This document shows, in pieces, positions 33,589-44,338 of a DNA stretch of 64,000 nucleotides. Position numbers and translations under genes: made by a program. Each line of letters begins with the position of its first letter. Position 1 is the stretch's first letter. The notes under the pieces were generated by a model. It was not told the DNA's origin, searched no databases, and saw nothing but the letters and a program-made list of their open reading frames with translations. The DNA is from Rosa chinensis (taxonomy: Eukaryota > Streptophyta > Magnoliopsida > Rosales > Rosaceae), in the NCBI RefSeq assembly GCF_002994745.2, contig NC_037091.1, forward strand, positions 13,826,501 through 13,890,500, written 5' to 3'.

Positions 33589-34849
33589 TTAGGCCCAGTT
33601 TGGCCCCGAGGTCTAAGCAGCTTAAGCTGCTTATTCAGTAATTTAAGCTGGATGAGGTGTTTGGTAAAACAAGAGATTATGGATTATAATTCAATCTCCC
33701 ACTTCCCAATGTTATAATCCACAAGTTGCAAAAGTGATGCTTTAGATTAAGAGATTTCAGAAGTTGAGATCATTTACCTATATTGACCTCATCCATATTC
33801 CAGCCCCGAACTCAGTTTCCCAACACTGCCGAAACTGGTTTGAAGATGGACAGAGGGTTCAATGCCTACAACCCAGCAAGTTCGTGACTTCCAACTCCAA
33901 TCATGGTCAGCTTTCTTCTACAGATGCAACGAAGCCAGGACTAAGCTGAGAAGAGCCGGAAAATTCGCCGGAGTCGAGGAACCGCGACGGAGCCGAGAAT
34001 TCCCAAAAACGAAAATCATCAGAACCTAATCGAATTTTGAAACTAATCACACAGGCATGTAGACCATGACGAGAGGATGAGGTTTCATACCACATGCAAG
34101 CCAATCGGTGGCTGGAGTCGCCGGAATTCGCTGACACTCGCCGGAGCAGTCGGACCTTCTCACCATCGATTCTTCTTCGTCGTCCGGTGCATGGACGATC
34201 AAAGACCATAGGCGTGATGGGTACAAGGAGACGAAGAAGATGGTGCCCGTGCGCCGTCGTGGGGTGGGCGGAGGTGAAAGTTCCGGTCTGGCTTCTCTTC
34301 GGGGTCGACGGCCTCCATTCGGGTCAGAACAAGCTCCCTCTCTCGAGCTTTGTGGCCCAATCTGGTCTGTTTCCTTTCCTTTTAAATCCAAATCAACGGA
34401 CCAGATTGGATGGTGGAGGAAATTGACGGCTGAGATCGCGCCACTTGATTTCCATTTCCTTAAATAAATTTTCAAAACTCCAGAACTTCGGAAAGTCATG
34501 ATAAATGGTCTGAGTATTCGAAAAATTCTCCGAAAATTTCCCAGAACTTCATAAAGTCACGATAAATGAATGAGTAGAGTATAACTTATAAACACAAAAA
34601 ATGTTATTATTTCTTAAAATATATATAAGTAACACCATTTTAACATTATGTCCTTTTTGGTCATTTTCTAAACTCACAACACTTTTATACTAAAGTTTAC
34701 CAAACACTTAAACACTGCTTTTGTACTCACAGCACTTTTAAAAGCACAATTTACCAAACACCCAGCTACTTAATTTCACAGCTGATTATTCTCACAGCAC
34801 AGCTAAAGCTGATTTTAAATTAATCACCTCGGGGCCAAACTCGCCCTTA
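33589..34849. mobile_element. PIF/Harbinger-like non-autonomous element inside the RT frame
   Basis: The insert is 33592-34846 (1255 bp), with TTA duplicated at 33589-33591 and 34847-34849. Inverted ends share AGTTTGGCCCCGAGGT after a few leading G/C bases. The 3-bp TTA target and GGC..AGTTTGG-type end fit PIF/Harbinger. It interrupts the chromovirus frame just upstream of the reverse transcriptase palm motifs; the frame resumes on the other side. The inside holds a GC-rich core (34090-34430) with no recognised protein, possibly captured gene sequence. Confidence 0.85.
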
Positions 34850-35013
34850 CTTGACCTGATAATCTCATTTTCCAACATTTCCTGCACAATCTTTTCAATT
34901 TCTGACTTTTGGAAGTGAGGGTACCGATATGGTCTGACATTGATGGCTGTGGTGTTAGGTGATAGCTCAATCCTGTGGTCTTGTGCCCTTGCAGGAGGGA
35001 GAGATGTGGGGGA

Positions 35014-37430
35014 CTAAAATACTTCTACAAACTGCTGCAACAGTTGCTGTATTTTAGGATGGGTCTCAGCTGTTTTGTTCCTTGTTGTAATGGGGCACAA
35101 TTGTACCATCACTGCTTCTTTTTCCTTTTTGAGAAGTCTTGTCATTGATTTGCAGCTGATTATAGAAGCTTGAGACTTAGTTTCCCCTTGCAGGGTGTAC
35201 TTCACTTGTTCATGATAGAACTGCATCTTCATTGTTTCAAAATTCCAGGTGATATCCCCCAATGTTCTAAGCCAGGACGCTCCTAATACCACCTCACAGC
35301 CTGAAATTGGTAAAATGTAAAAATCAGCTAAAAATGTAAATTGTTGTAATTTCATAGCCACTGTTACCTGCCCCTTTGTCTGCATTAAAGCCCCACTTGC
35401 CAGTCTTACTTTTAAAGGTTTAATATCAACAATTTTTGCCTTGAACTTCTTGAGCAGGGAAGGATGAATAAAATTGTGCGAGGCTCCAGTATCAATCAGG
35501 ACATGCACTTGTTTGTCGTTAAACACACCCTTTAACTGCATTGTGTCTGAGGTATTATGTTCACCCAAGATTTGTAACTGTATTTCAGGTTCTGGAATTT
35601 CCTCTTCATGTGTAGCCCCCTCTACTCCTTCATTATCAGTCAAGGCTGGTTGATCAGCCTCATCCTGTACCACCTCAATGACTATGAGTTGACCTTTCCT
35701 GCAATTATGCCCCGGCCTAAACAATTCTTCACAGAAAAAACACTGATTCCTAGCTCTTCTCTCTTGGTACTCTGCTTGAGAAAGCCTCCTGTTACCATTG
35801 TTGAGTTTTCCCATGTTGGGAGCTACAAGGTTTTGTATCATGGCAGGCCTGATGTGGCTTGGTTGACCCCTCCCTGCTTGGCTACTACCTGCTGCAAGAG
35901 TTGCTTTACTAAACTGACTAGTTTGGATAGCTGAAAATGGCCTGCCACTACTGTTGGACTTATTTTGGTTTCTTTGGCTTGCTTCTCTCTCTTCATATAT
36001 CTTAGCCAACTCGCACGCTTCATACAATGATTTAGGCTTCTGTGCTTTCACATCAACTCTGATTTCACTTTTCAAACCTCCCAAGAAGCATGATAACAAT
36101 ACCTGTTGTGAAAATCCAGGAGCTCTCCTTGAAAGCCTTGTGAATTGCTCTTTGTATTGCTCAACACTTCCAGTTTGGGACATCCTGGCTAAAGCTGCCT
36201 GATAGTCAAGCACATTGTGACAACTAAACTCTCTCATTAATAAATCAGCTAGGCCCAGCCAAGTAGGTGGAAACTCATGCCTAAACATATACCACCTGTC
36301 AGAAGCTCTCTCTGTAAGGTGCATTGTGGCAATGGCTAACTTTTTCTCCTCAGGAATCTGGTAAAATTCAAAAAACTGCTCAACTTTATTGAGCCACTCA
36401 ACTGGGTCACCACCACTGAAGGTACAGAACTCTAGCTTCATTTGACGCATGGTAGGTAAGCTAGGATCATGTGGTGGGTGGTGTTGTGCCGGGTAATGCC
36501 AGTATGGGTGCTGAGGTCCATTCAAGTGTCCCATCTGTGTGACAAGACTAGTTTGTGGGGTGGATGAGCCCACCATGTGAGAATGAATATAAGGCTGATA
36601 ATGGTTTTGGCTAACATTGACTGTTGAAAAAGTTTTGCATTCAAGTAGGAAGGCACATCAAATGGTAGGGTAGGTTGTATATTTGATGTACAATCAATTG
36701 GGGTGTATTGGTAGGGTCCTGAATAGTGCATGACAAATGGGTCAGTGTAGCTATAGTGCGAAGTTGGAGCAAATCCATATGCACATGCATTCAAGCCATT
36801 CAACGAGGTGTTGCAGGATCCAGAGATCTGGTTAAAGGGCTGTGATTCAAAACTAGTGTGCTGCAAAAATTTATTTTGTCCATGAGAGGATGTCCTGGTA
36901 GAGCCCAGGCATCCAACAACTTTAAGACCCAATTTATTAGCAGCATCAGATCCACACATAACCACACTAGTTGTTTGCATAACATTGGTAGCCTTAATCA
37001 TTTCCGAATAGTTTTCACTAGCAAACCCCAAAATCACATCATTATCATTTAAATTTAAGGGAAAACTGGAGCTAGAGGAATTGGGTTTAGATGTGCTACC
37101 CCCTTCCTCAATTTGAATTGATGCCGACATAGCCATAATTGATGAGGCCGAGGTCCCCATAGAATTACCCCCTGCAAACCCAACTAGGATTTGAATGGAG
37201 CCAACGTTCAAATGAGGTGAACCTTGCTGGGTTCGCATAGTCTTAGCCTCCGCTCTCATGGATCTGAGTTCTTCGAGGATCTTGGAACGCAGAGTAGCTA
37301 CCGAATCTTGTAGAGCGCAAAACTTGGCCGTTGTTTCATCTTTATGGACCTGGAGATCAAACTCCACACTGGTAAGTTCACCGGAGCTGTGAGGTTGAGC
37401 CGCAGCGCCTCCACCCCCCTTAAGCTTCAC
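35014..37430 (-). pseudogene. Chromovirus gag and protease region
   Basis: A frame from 36576 shows the retrotransposon gag core (FSGGDPVEWLNKVEQFFEFY), a CCHC zinc knuckle (CFFCEELFRPGHNC) and the aspartic protease VLIDTGASHNFI, and ends at a stop at 35014. The N-terminal part of gag (36522-37430) lies in another frame, so a shift separates them. Gag packages RNA and the protease matures the polyprotein. This copy cannot make a continuous polyprotein. Confidence 0.88.
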
Positions 37431-37463
37431 TATCCCTCCCGATCGAGGGCTCTGATACCAAAT

Positions 37464-37787
37464 TGTTAGGATTGAAGCCCTAACTTCTGGGATTCAGGAA
37501 AAGTAAGTAGAAATTGTAAGAGGAAATTGAAAGAAAATGGAAAATTGTATTATCAAGCCTGAGAGAGTCATTACAGAGGGTCAGCTATATAGCTGATAAC
37601 GTCAACATGACTGACACGTGTCACTTGGACACAGGTGACCATCATCACGTGAAGTAACAATACTCCTCAACGATAAAACGATGCGTTTAAACAGTAAATG
37701 AAATAAACAAATAACAAGAAAGACTATTCCTAGTCAACACCAGACTTTAGTAGAGGAAGACTATCATTTTAGTAGACTATCATAACA
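37464..37787 (-). repeat. 5' LTR of the chromovirus
   Basis: 324 bp, with TG...CA ends. Next to it, on the internal side, lies TTTGGTATCAGAGCC, the primer-binding site for initiator methionine tRNA. It contains a CACGTG-type box (GACACGTGTCA) that could be a regulatory site (inference). Confidence 0.93.
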
Positions 37788-38037
37788 GCTTTGCGCACTG
37801 CAACCATGGAGAGCATAAAAGTATGAGTATTTAATCAGAATCAAAATTGAAAATTTACAATAGGGAGTGAAAGATTACATTGTAAATTTGGAAGGCTTTG
37901 CCGACGCTAACGGTGACGAAGGCTTCGGTCAGTTCGGTGACGAAGGCTTCGGTCAGTTCGGTGCCGAGGCGCTGAACGGAGAAGGGGACGGGGGTGGTGG
38001 TGTAGCCGATTGCTCTGAAGGGTTCGAAGATTCCCAT
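37788..38037 (-). pseudogene. UTP21: UTP21 pseudogene, exon 1 and start of exon 2
   Basis: Exon 1 (37879-38037) begins MGIFEPFRAIGY and continues VPFSVQRLGTE to GKAFQIYN with a GT donor. A 24-bp unit is duplicated in tandem (37915-37938 and 37939-37962), giving ELTEAFVT twice without changing frame. Exon 2 starts at 37797 (CAK) and is cut after 10 bp by the chromovirus. The start codon and leader look normal, so a promoter upstream of 38037 may persist. Confidence 0.88.
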
Positions 38038-39057
38038 ATTCTCTTTGGTTCTTGGTAATGCTTAGGATTCTTCGGGAAGTTTTGGAAGGACAAATTGAGG
38101 AGACGCCGAGGGAGAAAGAGGGAGAAGATACAGAGAGGGTTTAGGGTTTAGGGAAGAGGAGCGATTTCGGCGACCCGACCTCCGAACCCATTCATTGATG
38201 AGGCCCAAATAGGTAAAGGTTGAGAGGTAACAATAACAAATTAAAAAAGGCCCAAATCCCTGTAATAAGCAAAAAAATTTATTTGTTTTTCATAGTATTG
38301 GTGAGCTGTGTGGTTTGTTGGTTATTTGGAACAACCGACACCAAATGAGCATCATAGGTTGGGGTGAAAAGAAGATTATTTACTAATTTTTTTTTTTTTG
38401 TAGAGAATATGTCAATCTATTGAAAATTTAGCAAGATTAATAATAACCATTGAGAGTCAGAAAGAATCATCACTCACTGTAAGTAAATCATTTTTGCAAG
38501 CTTTTAAGCACAACCAAAAAAGCCCTTACATAACTCCTTATAATAGACACAGGGCAAGAGATATGTAGATTATGATGAGATGATCAATTTTCATATTAGT
38601 ATAAAAATTGATCAGAGTCACTGAAACACAGTGAAACTGTCAAAGAATTATGAGCTTATGAGGCTCGATATGTCATCATAGTTGATCGAATGAACATTTT
38701 ATGAGTATGGGTGGACTCAAGCTGATGAGAGGAACACAACTGCATTGTCCGTGGTTGAAAGGTGGCCGAATGGCAGTGATCCGGTCAGATCTCGTTTGCC
38801 CTGAAAATGGCCTGTAGCTTTTGAATTTGGACTGTAGTTTTTTGGTTTACCAAAATAGATTTTTGATTCGTCAATAGTAGTTTTTTAAGAAATGACAATA
38901 AGATGACAATAATTTTTTCAGAAGATGACAGGTTTCAATATTTTTTATAAAATGTGAGTAAAATCTGATCCAAAAATATTTGGGCTTTGTATCAACTATC
39001 AAGTAGCCAATAGTCATGTACCTAAAATGCGTTTTGTACCTAAAAACAAATTTTGAT
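38038..39057. other. Former UTP21 promoter side and intergenic DNA
   Basis: The first ~150 bp hold purine-rich leader-like sequence upstream of the UTP21 start. The rest is AT-rich with no recognisable gene. Confidence 0.45.
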
Positions 39058-39904
39058 TTGGGAGAGGATCCTCTCCTAAGTTATTCCCCTCCTAACCTGC
39101 CTAACCTTTTCATTGGATTTTAACACGTGGCTATAGTGAATCTAATGGTCTACAACAATTTTCATTTTTTAGTCCGTCCTATTCTTCTCTTCCTTTACGC
39201 CTGAAGTTTCTCTCTCTCTCCAGTTCTTCTTCTTCTTCTTCTTCTACCCAAATTTTACAAAATCCCATGAATTATATTCAAATATAGCAATACCCATATC
39301 CTTAATTGTCTTTCATTGAAAATTAGAGGTGGGAACAGTCATAATCCTATCTCAATTTAAAAGCAATTTGAGACAGAGAACACGGCAGGCTCCTTCATAC
39401 TATGCCGAAGAGAAATTTGAGGGCGAGATGAATTGAGGCATGAGGGAGGAAGAAGAGTATCAAGCAAAGGAAGAGTGACATTTAGCAGCCATGATCTTAT
39501 TATATAAACTCAGATTCAGCTCAAACCCAAATTCCTCCTTTTCTTCTCCTCTTAATCAATCAACATGAACCCATCATGGAAACAAAGAATGACGGAATTG
39601 AAGAATTTCTGTTTTGAGAATAGATGGAATTGAAGATTTGAAGCGTAAAAAATTGCATTCATGAGGGAGACACAAGATCTGGAAAACTGGCAAAGAAGAA
39701 ACAAAAAAGGGGAAGGGAAGAGAGAGCTCGAGAGAGAGGTGTCTGATTTGTTTTTTGCCTCAGCAAGGATTAAAAAAATAATAATAAATAAATATTTATG
39801 AAAATTAATGTATGCCGTTGGATGTTGTTATACACACATGTCGCTTTGTTATCAAAAGATTAGGCAGGTTAGGAAGGAAATAGCTTAGGAGAGGATCCTC
39901 TTGC
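39058..39904. mobile_element. Inverted-repeat element (MITE, possibly Mutator-like), about 850 bp
   Basis: The ends are inverted copies over about 45 bp or more, both reading AGGATCCTCTCCTAAG then TATT and CCTAACCTGCCTAA. No transposase is present. The inside has CT and TTC runs near 39210-39246. A target duplication could not be fixed, so the family is uncertain; long inverted ends favour a Mutator-like origin. Confidence 0.7.
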
Positions 39905-39979
39905 CAAAGGGCCAAAGAGGCCTACACTGAACGAGCACTCATATGAGTGCTCTAGTGAGGACGACCAGATAAGATGATG

Positions 39980-41310
39980 CAGCCGCCAAATTGGTGTAAG
40001 GAAAGGGATTGTCCATATCTGGATTCCGTTAACCGCCAGGTTTTGGATTTTGATTTCTAGAAGTTTTGCTCTCTGTCACGATCAAACTTGAACGTATACG
40101 CCTGTTTAGCTTGTGAGACAAAATTATCAAGGAAGAGGAAGAAACTCTCATGCTTATTCTCGTAGCCTCGAATTAGGGCACCATGTTTACATCAATCTCG
40201 TAATTGAAAAGTCCTATTGCCTTCCTGATGGATACGAAATCAACGATCCATCATTGGAAGACATTCGATATGTTCTAAACCCTAGGTTTAGTGAGAAACA
40301 AGTTAAGCAGATTGATAAAAACAAGCAGAGTTCTAGGGCAATGGACGGTTCTGATTACATTCCTGGAATGGTGGGGGTGAATAATTTTATGGAGAAGACT
40401 GATTTCGTGAATGCCACTGTTCAAAGTTTGATGAGGGTTGCGCCTCTACGAAACTTCCTCCTTGCTAAGAACTATGAAAGTTGCAAGTCTCGGCTTCTTC
40501 ATCAATTCGGGGAGCTCACAAGGAAGATATGGAATGGGAGAAGCTTCAAAGGACCTGTGAGCCAGCATGACTTTCTGCAGGCGGTTATGGAAGCTAGTAA
40601 GAAGCGGCGTGGAGTGGGGTTGCAGTCTGATACTCTGATCCAATTGAGTTCATGTCATGGCTGCTCAATGCAATTCATGAGGATTTGATTAAAACTCATT
40701 CAAAGAAAAATGGCAACATTAATTGAATCATCCATGAGTGCTTTCAGGGGGAGCTAGAGGTTGTGAAGGAGAGGAATGGCAGAGCCGAAACTTATAGAAT
40801 GCCTTTCTTACTGCTTGGATTGGATTTGCCGCCGCCGCCTCTTTTCGTGGATGTGATGGAGAGAAACATCATACCGCAGGTCCGGCTGTCTAATGTTTTG
40901 AGGAAATTTGATGGTGACACTTAATTTTACTGGAGTGTTCTGGCCTCAGATAGCAAGGATGAGGTATAGAGTCACCAGATTACCCCAGTGTCTTATTCTC
41001 AATATGCACCGATTTATAAAGAACAAGTTCTTCGAGAAGGTGGAGAAGAATCCTACTTTAGTGGACTTTCCTGTGAGGAACCTTGAATTGAGAGACTGCA
41101 TGCCTTTGCCATGGCCGGAAGAGATTGGGAGATTGGTTCTATGTATGATTTGATAGGTAATGTTGTTCGTGATAGTAAACCTGATGAGGGTTCTTATAGA
41201 GCATCTGTGCAGAGAAAGTCAGACAATTTATGGTATGAGATACAGCATCTTATTGTTTCCGATACCCTTCCTTAAGTTGTTGTTCTTTCTGAGGCTTATA
41301 TGCAGATATG
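39980..41310 (+). pseudogene. SAD1/USP39-like pseudogene (tri-snRNP protein)
   Basis: From DCPYLDSVNRQVLDFDF then a stop, through SNLNVYACLA, the frame shifts to NYQGRGRNSHAYSRSLELGH (UBP-type zinc finger). It continues with LPDGYEINDPSLEDIRYVLN, DGSDYIPGMVGVNNF, a shift and stop at 40688, LDLPPPPLF, RYRVTRLPQCLILNMHRF, and more shifts to ALSEAYMQI near 41315. USP39/SAD1 is a catalytically inactive ubiquitin-hydrolase-like splicing factor of the U4/U6.U5 tri-snRNP. No introns interrupt the similarity over about 1.3 kb, so a retrocopy is likely. At least five lesions make it non-functional. Confidence 0.83.
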
Positions 41311-42136
41311 AGCGGCAACAGTAAGAGTTGATGTATTTGGTGTTTTGCAGCCTATGCTTAATTAACTGGAGTTGAACCGGTTGCATATATCACAAGTTAA
41401 ACAAAAGGCATGGAACTATTTGAGTTATGAGGTGACAGATTTGTAATTGGTATGCATCTGCATATTTTGATTGTTCTGTTTTTCTTTGATAAAGTTATTC
41501 TCTTAGAGTTTGATTTATAGGGAAATGATGGAAAATGTTACATTAGAGTGTGAAATGATAAAAATGATATCTAATTTCCCACTTGATAAAAAGGTCCATT
41601 ATGAATTGTTAGTAATATTAATTTAGTCCCTATTAATAATAAGGTGATGTTAAAAAAATTCAGTTTATAATTTTTTTGATTCTGATTCTGCCCTTCAACC
41701 CAATTCTCTCCCTATATTCTTCTCCTCCTCCACGAAGACACTGACATCCTCTCTCGAGTGTCAATGGCAAAGAATGACTCGTTCTTGGGATCAGTGAGCT
41801 AGTTCTTGAAGCGGTGCCAGCAATCCGGCGAGTCTTCGACGATTGAGTCTCCAGAGATCAGAGCCAAACGAGCACATGAGGCTCTACGATGATCTCCTTA
41901 CCAACGAGTTTGATTATCTTCTCAATTCTCCCTAGTTTTTTGCAGTGACTGTGATTGTAGATTGAATCTATTTTCTGTACTTGTTTTGAAAATTCCAGTT
42001 CATCTGTGTAAATCGGAGTCGTTTTCGTTCAATTATCATACAAATTTGCGCATAGTGCTTCAGATTTGTTTGCTCTTTTGATGAAATTGACGAGTGGGAA
42101 CAAAATTTTGTAGACTAATTTTGTTTTCTGTGTCAG
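41311..42136. other. Spacer with leader-like sequence
   Basis: AT-rich to about 41680, then a pyrimidine-rich leader and an ATG at 41764 whose frame (MAKNDSFLGSVS) stops early. It may be the start of a captured gene I cannot name. Confidence 0.35.
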
Positions 42137-42311
42137 GCAATGTATCATTCACTTCCAATGCGGTATAAGAGAGTTGTGGATCTTCATAACATGCTTGGAG
42201 GAGAGAATCATCATCATCTTCGTCAGCATCACCTTCGTTCTTCAATTTCTGAAGAAATGGAGTTGAAACCAGGTCTCTCAGCTCTCGTCACTGGCGGAGC
42301 TTCTGGAATTA
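42137..42311 (+). pseudogene. Short-chain dehydrogenase first-exon fragment
   Basis: After a frame beginning AMYHSLPMRYKRVVD, the sequence MELKPGLSALVTGGASGI ends at a GTAAG donor. TGGASGI is the glycine-rich nucleotide-binding motif of short-chain dehydrogenases/reductases, and the context resembles 15-hydroxyprostaglandin-dehydrogenase-like plant proteins. No following exon was found in the next kilobase, so this is a single-exon scrap. Confidence 0.65.
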
Positions 42312-42702
42312 GTAAGCCTTCTATTTCCATATTTGTGTCAAGGTGTGGATCTCTTGATCATTTATTCTTTCATTTAAATATGTTTCAGTGATTGAATGAA
42401 TATGAATTATTTAGGACTGTAATGGAAGTGTATGTATAGCTGCCTTGAATGTTAAAGTTATTCTGCTTGTATATATTGGTGAGGATTTTGTGACCTTTGG
42501 ACAGTTGTTTTGGTTTTGTCATGAGGAATTAAGTTCTAGCAAAATAGCTTGAAATGCTTAGTTTTGTGGTATGGGAATAGAAATGATGGTTTTGTTGTCC
42601 GTGAAGTTTGTAATTAGATATCAATATAGATTCTGGAACGAGGGGTTCTGTACTTGTTGCATTATTTCTCTAGTTGTATAAAGATTCTTTACTGTCAAAG
42701 TA

Positions 42703-43005
42703 GTGCCCAGTTGAACCGATTAATTGTTTAGTTTTCCGGTTGATATTGTTTTCTTGCACTGGCTAGAATTGGTTGGAATACAAATATAATGAATTGATTC
42801 CCAGTGGTACCGAGTCTTATTGATGTCATCATTCCTTGCTTGGTTATGTTGGAGTACATTGTCTGTGACTATCTAAACTTAGCAGTATCAATGTGCCCAG
42901 TTGAACCGATTATTTGTTTAGTTTTCCGGTTGATGTTGTTTTCTTGCATTGGCTAGAATTGGTTGGAATACAAATATAATGAATTGATTCCCAATGGTAT
43001 TGAGT
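42703..43005. repeat. Direct repeat of about 113 bp, 190 bp apart
   Basis: 42703-42815 and 42893-43005 both start GTGCCCAGTTGAACCGATTA and run to a GAATTGATTCCCA end, with about six differences. It is non-coding; a local duplication in an intron-like stretch. Confidence 0.88.
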
Positions 43006-43469
43006 TGCTTGGTTATTAACTTGTTAGCCTAGTGATTTACTAGTTGAGGATTTCCATGTCTCTGTCTGTATTAATAGTTTGAATTGTTCCCGGTTTTTGG
43101 ATGATAATCTACTCTCTCTTTTTGAGAACTTGCTTGTTTGTTTGAGACTGAAGTGTTTATGAATACAAATTTATTAGTACACCCAGCTTTCTGGAGGCCT
43201 AATGGTATACTTCCATTGTAAATCAAGTATGGGGTTTCTTCTGTATAAATCACCAAGACAATACCCAATGGATAATGTAAGTTATCATCTTAAAGTATGG
43301 ATTCTATGGGAAATCAGTTTTAATAACGAGCAAAAAGAAAAAGAGAAAAAAGGAAAGGAAAGTTGATTCAGGTCCCATATCTCAAGATATCTTAAGCATA
43401 TGCGTTAAATATTTGGTGATTTGATCTATGCTATACTTGATTTCTGATGTGTCTTTTGTTCTATGCAAG

Positions 43470-44097
43470 ATGTCACGATGAAGATTATGACATTCTCTCA
43501 ACAAGGATCTCATGGTATTTGCATACTTTCTGCAAATGGTACCATATCAAATGTCACACTTCGACAGCCCAGTACTTCTGGAGGTACTTTTAACATATGA
43601 GGTACGGCCTTCCGTCCTTTGCGAGTGTTTGTGTAATTTTTAACATATGAAGTTAATGCATCATGTAACTTCTTAGTTGCAAAGTATTCTGATTTCTACT
43701 CTTGTATTTACTGTTGTGCATATAATATAGTTTTTCTGTTTAAATGTTCTTGTATTAGTAAATAGGAGATAAATAGGAGATATCAACATTACTGCGAAAA
43801 ATGGATCAACTCTGGCAAGTAGAAGATAGTACATTATTGCATCTCACTGTTTTTATATATAACTTCTGTATTTTTGTCTCAACTCGATTTTAACTTTCAA
43901 GTTTTTGACTAGGCTGAAATGATTTACTTGAAATGTTATTTACAGGGCTGATTTGAGATACTTTCATTGTCTGGATCATATATGCCAACTGAGAATGAAG
44001 GAACAAAGAGTAGGTGAGGTGGCATGAGCGTCTCTTTGGCAAGTTCAGATGGTAGAGTTGTTGGACTGGCTAGTCTATTAATAGCTGCAGGACCTGT
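43470..44097 (+). pseudogene. AT-hook AHL (PPC domain) pseudogene fragment
   Basis: The first piece (43470-43610) reads KIMTFSQQGSHGICILSANG and TISNVTLRQPSTSGGTF. After a gap and unrelated AT-rich sequence, the second (about 43950-44097) reads LSGSYMPTENEGTKSR, a stop, then GGMSVSLASSDGRVVGLASL and LIAAGP. This is the PPC/DUF296 domain of AT-hook nuclear-localised proteins, which bind AT-rich DNA and regulate transcription. No AT-hook motif is seen upstream. It is broken by stops, and the middle of the domain is missing. Confidence 0.78.
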
Positions 44098-44338
44098 GTA
44101 GCTAACATGGTTTCTTAGGAAGAAAAAACAAAAGAAGATAGTCATTATATTATTCTAATGATTAGTTCGAAAGAGCAGAATGCCACCTTCCTTTCCCTTT
44201 GTCATCTCTCTGTAACAGTTTAGGTATCCAATGAATGAAGTTTGGTTCCATTTTGAGTTGTAAAAAAAGGTTGTTCTTGTTTAAAGTTGTGTTTAGAATT
44301 TGAAAACAACTTCATTTATTAAGTTGTGTCATGTGATT

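Larger units (their letters stand above)
30619..37792 (-). mobile_element. Ty3/gypsy chromovirus in UTP21 exon 2, GCTTT duplication
   Basis: The element spans 30624-37787, flanked by the 5-bp duplication GCTTT (30619-30623 and 37788-37792). LTRs begin TGTTA and end TAACA. On the minus strand the order is LTR, primer-binding site matching initiator Met tRNA (TGGTATCAGAGC at about 37449-37460), gag, protease, reverse transcriptase/RNase H, integrase, chromodomain, purine-rich tract, LTR. It interrupts the UTP21 frame between CAK and PTLVLV. It is defective, with stops, shifts and a nested insert. The chromodomain after integrase places it among plant chromoviruses. Confidence 0.95.
12789..38037 (-). 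pseudogene. UTP21: UTP21/WDR36-like gene broken over 25 kb by transposons
   Basis: Scattered minus-strand exons read in the correct order for UTP21 (WDR36), a WD40 protein of the U3 snoRNP/SSU processome needed for 18S rRNA maturation in the nucleolus. Pieces present: the N-terminus (37879-38037), exon 2 split by a chromovirus (37788-37797 and 30601-30623), exons at 30325-30425 and 29861-29935, 29754-29819, 24347-24389, and the C-terminal block 12789-14068. Large parts of the beta-propellers are missing between 29861 and 29819 and between 24347 and 14068. Stops and frameshifts occur in the C-terminal block. It cannot encode a working protein. Whether an intact copy exists elsewhere cannot be seen. 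Confidence 0.88.

Noticed and set aside
12789..38037. UTP21 as a working gene with giant introns
   Set aside because: Exon 2 is interrupted by a retrotransposon, conserved exons are absent, and stops and shifts occur in the remaining exons.
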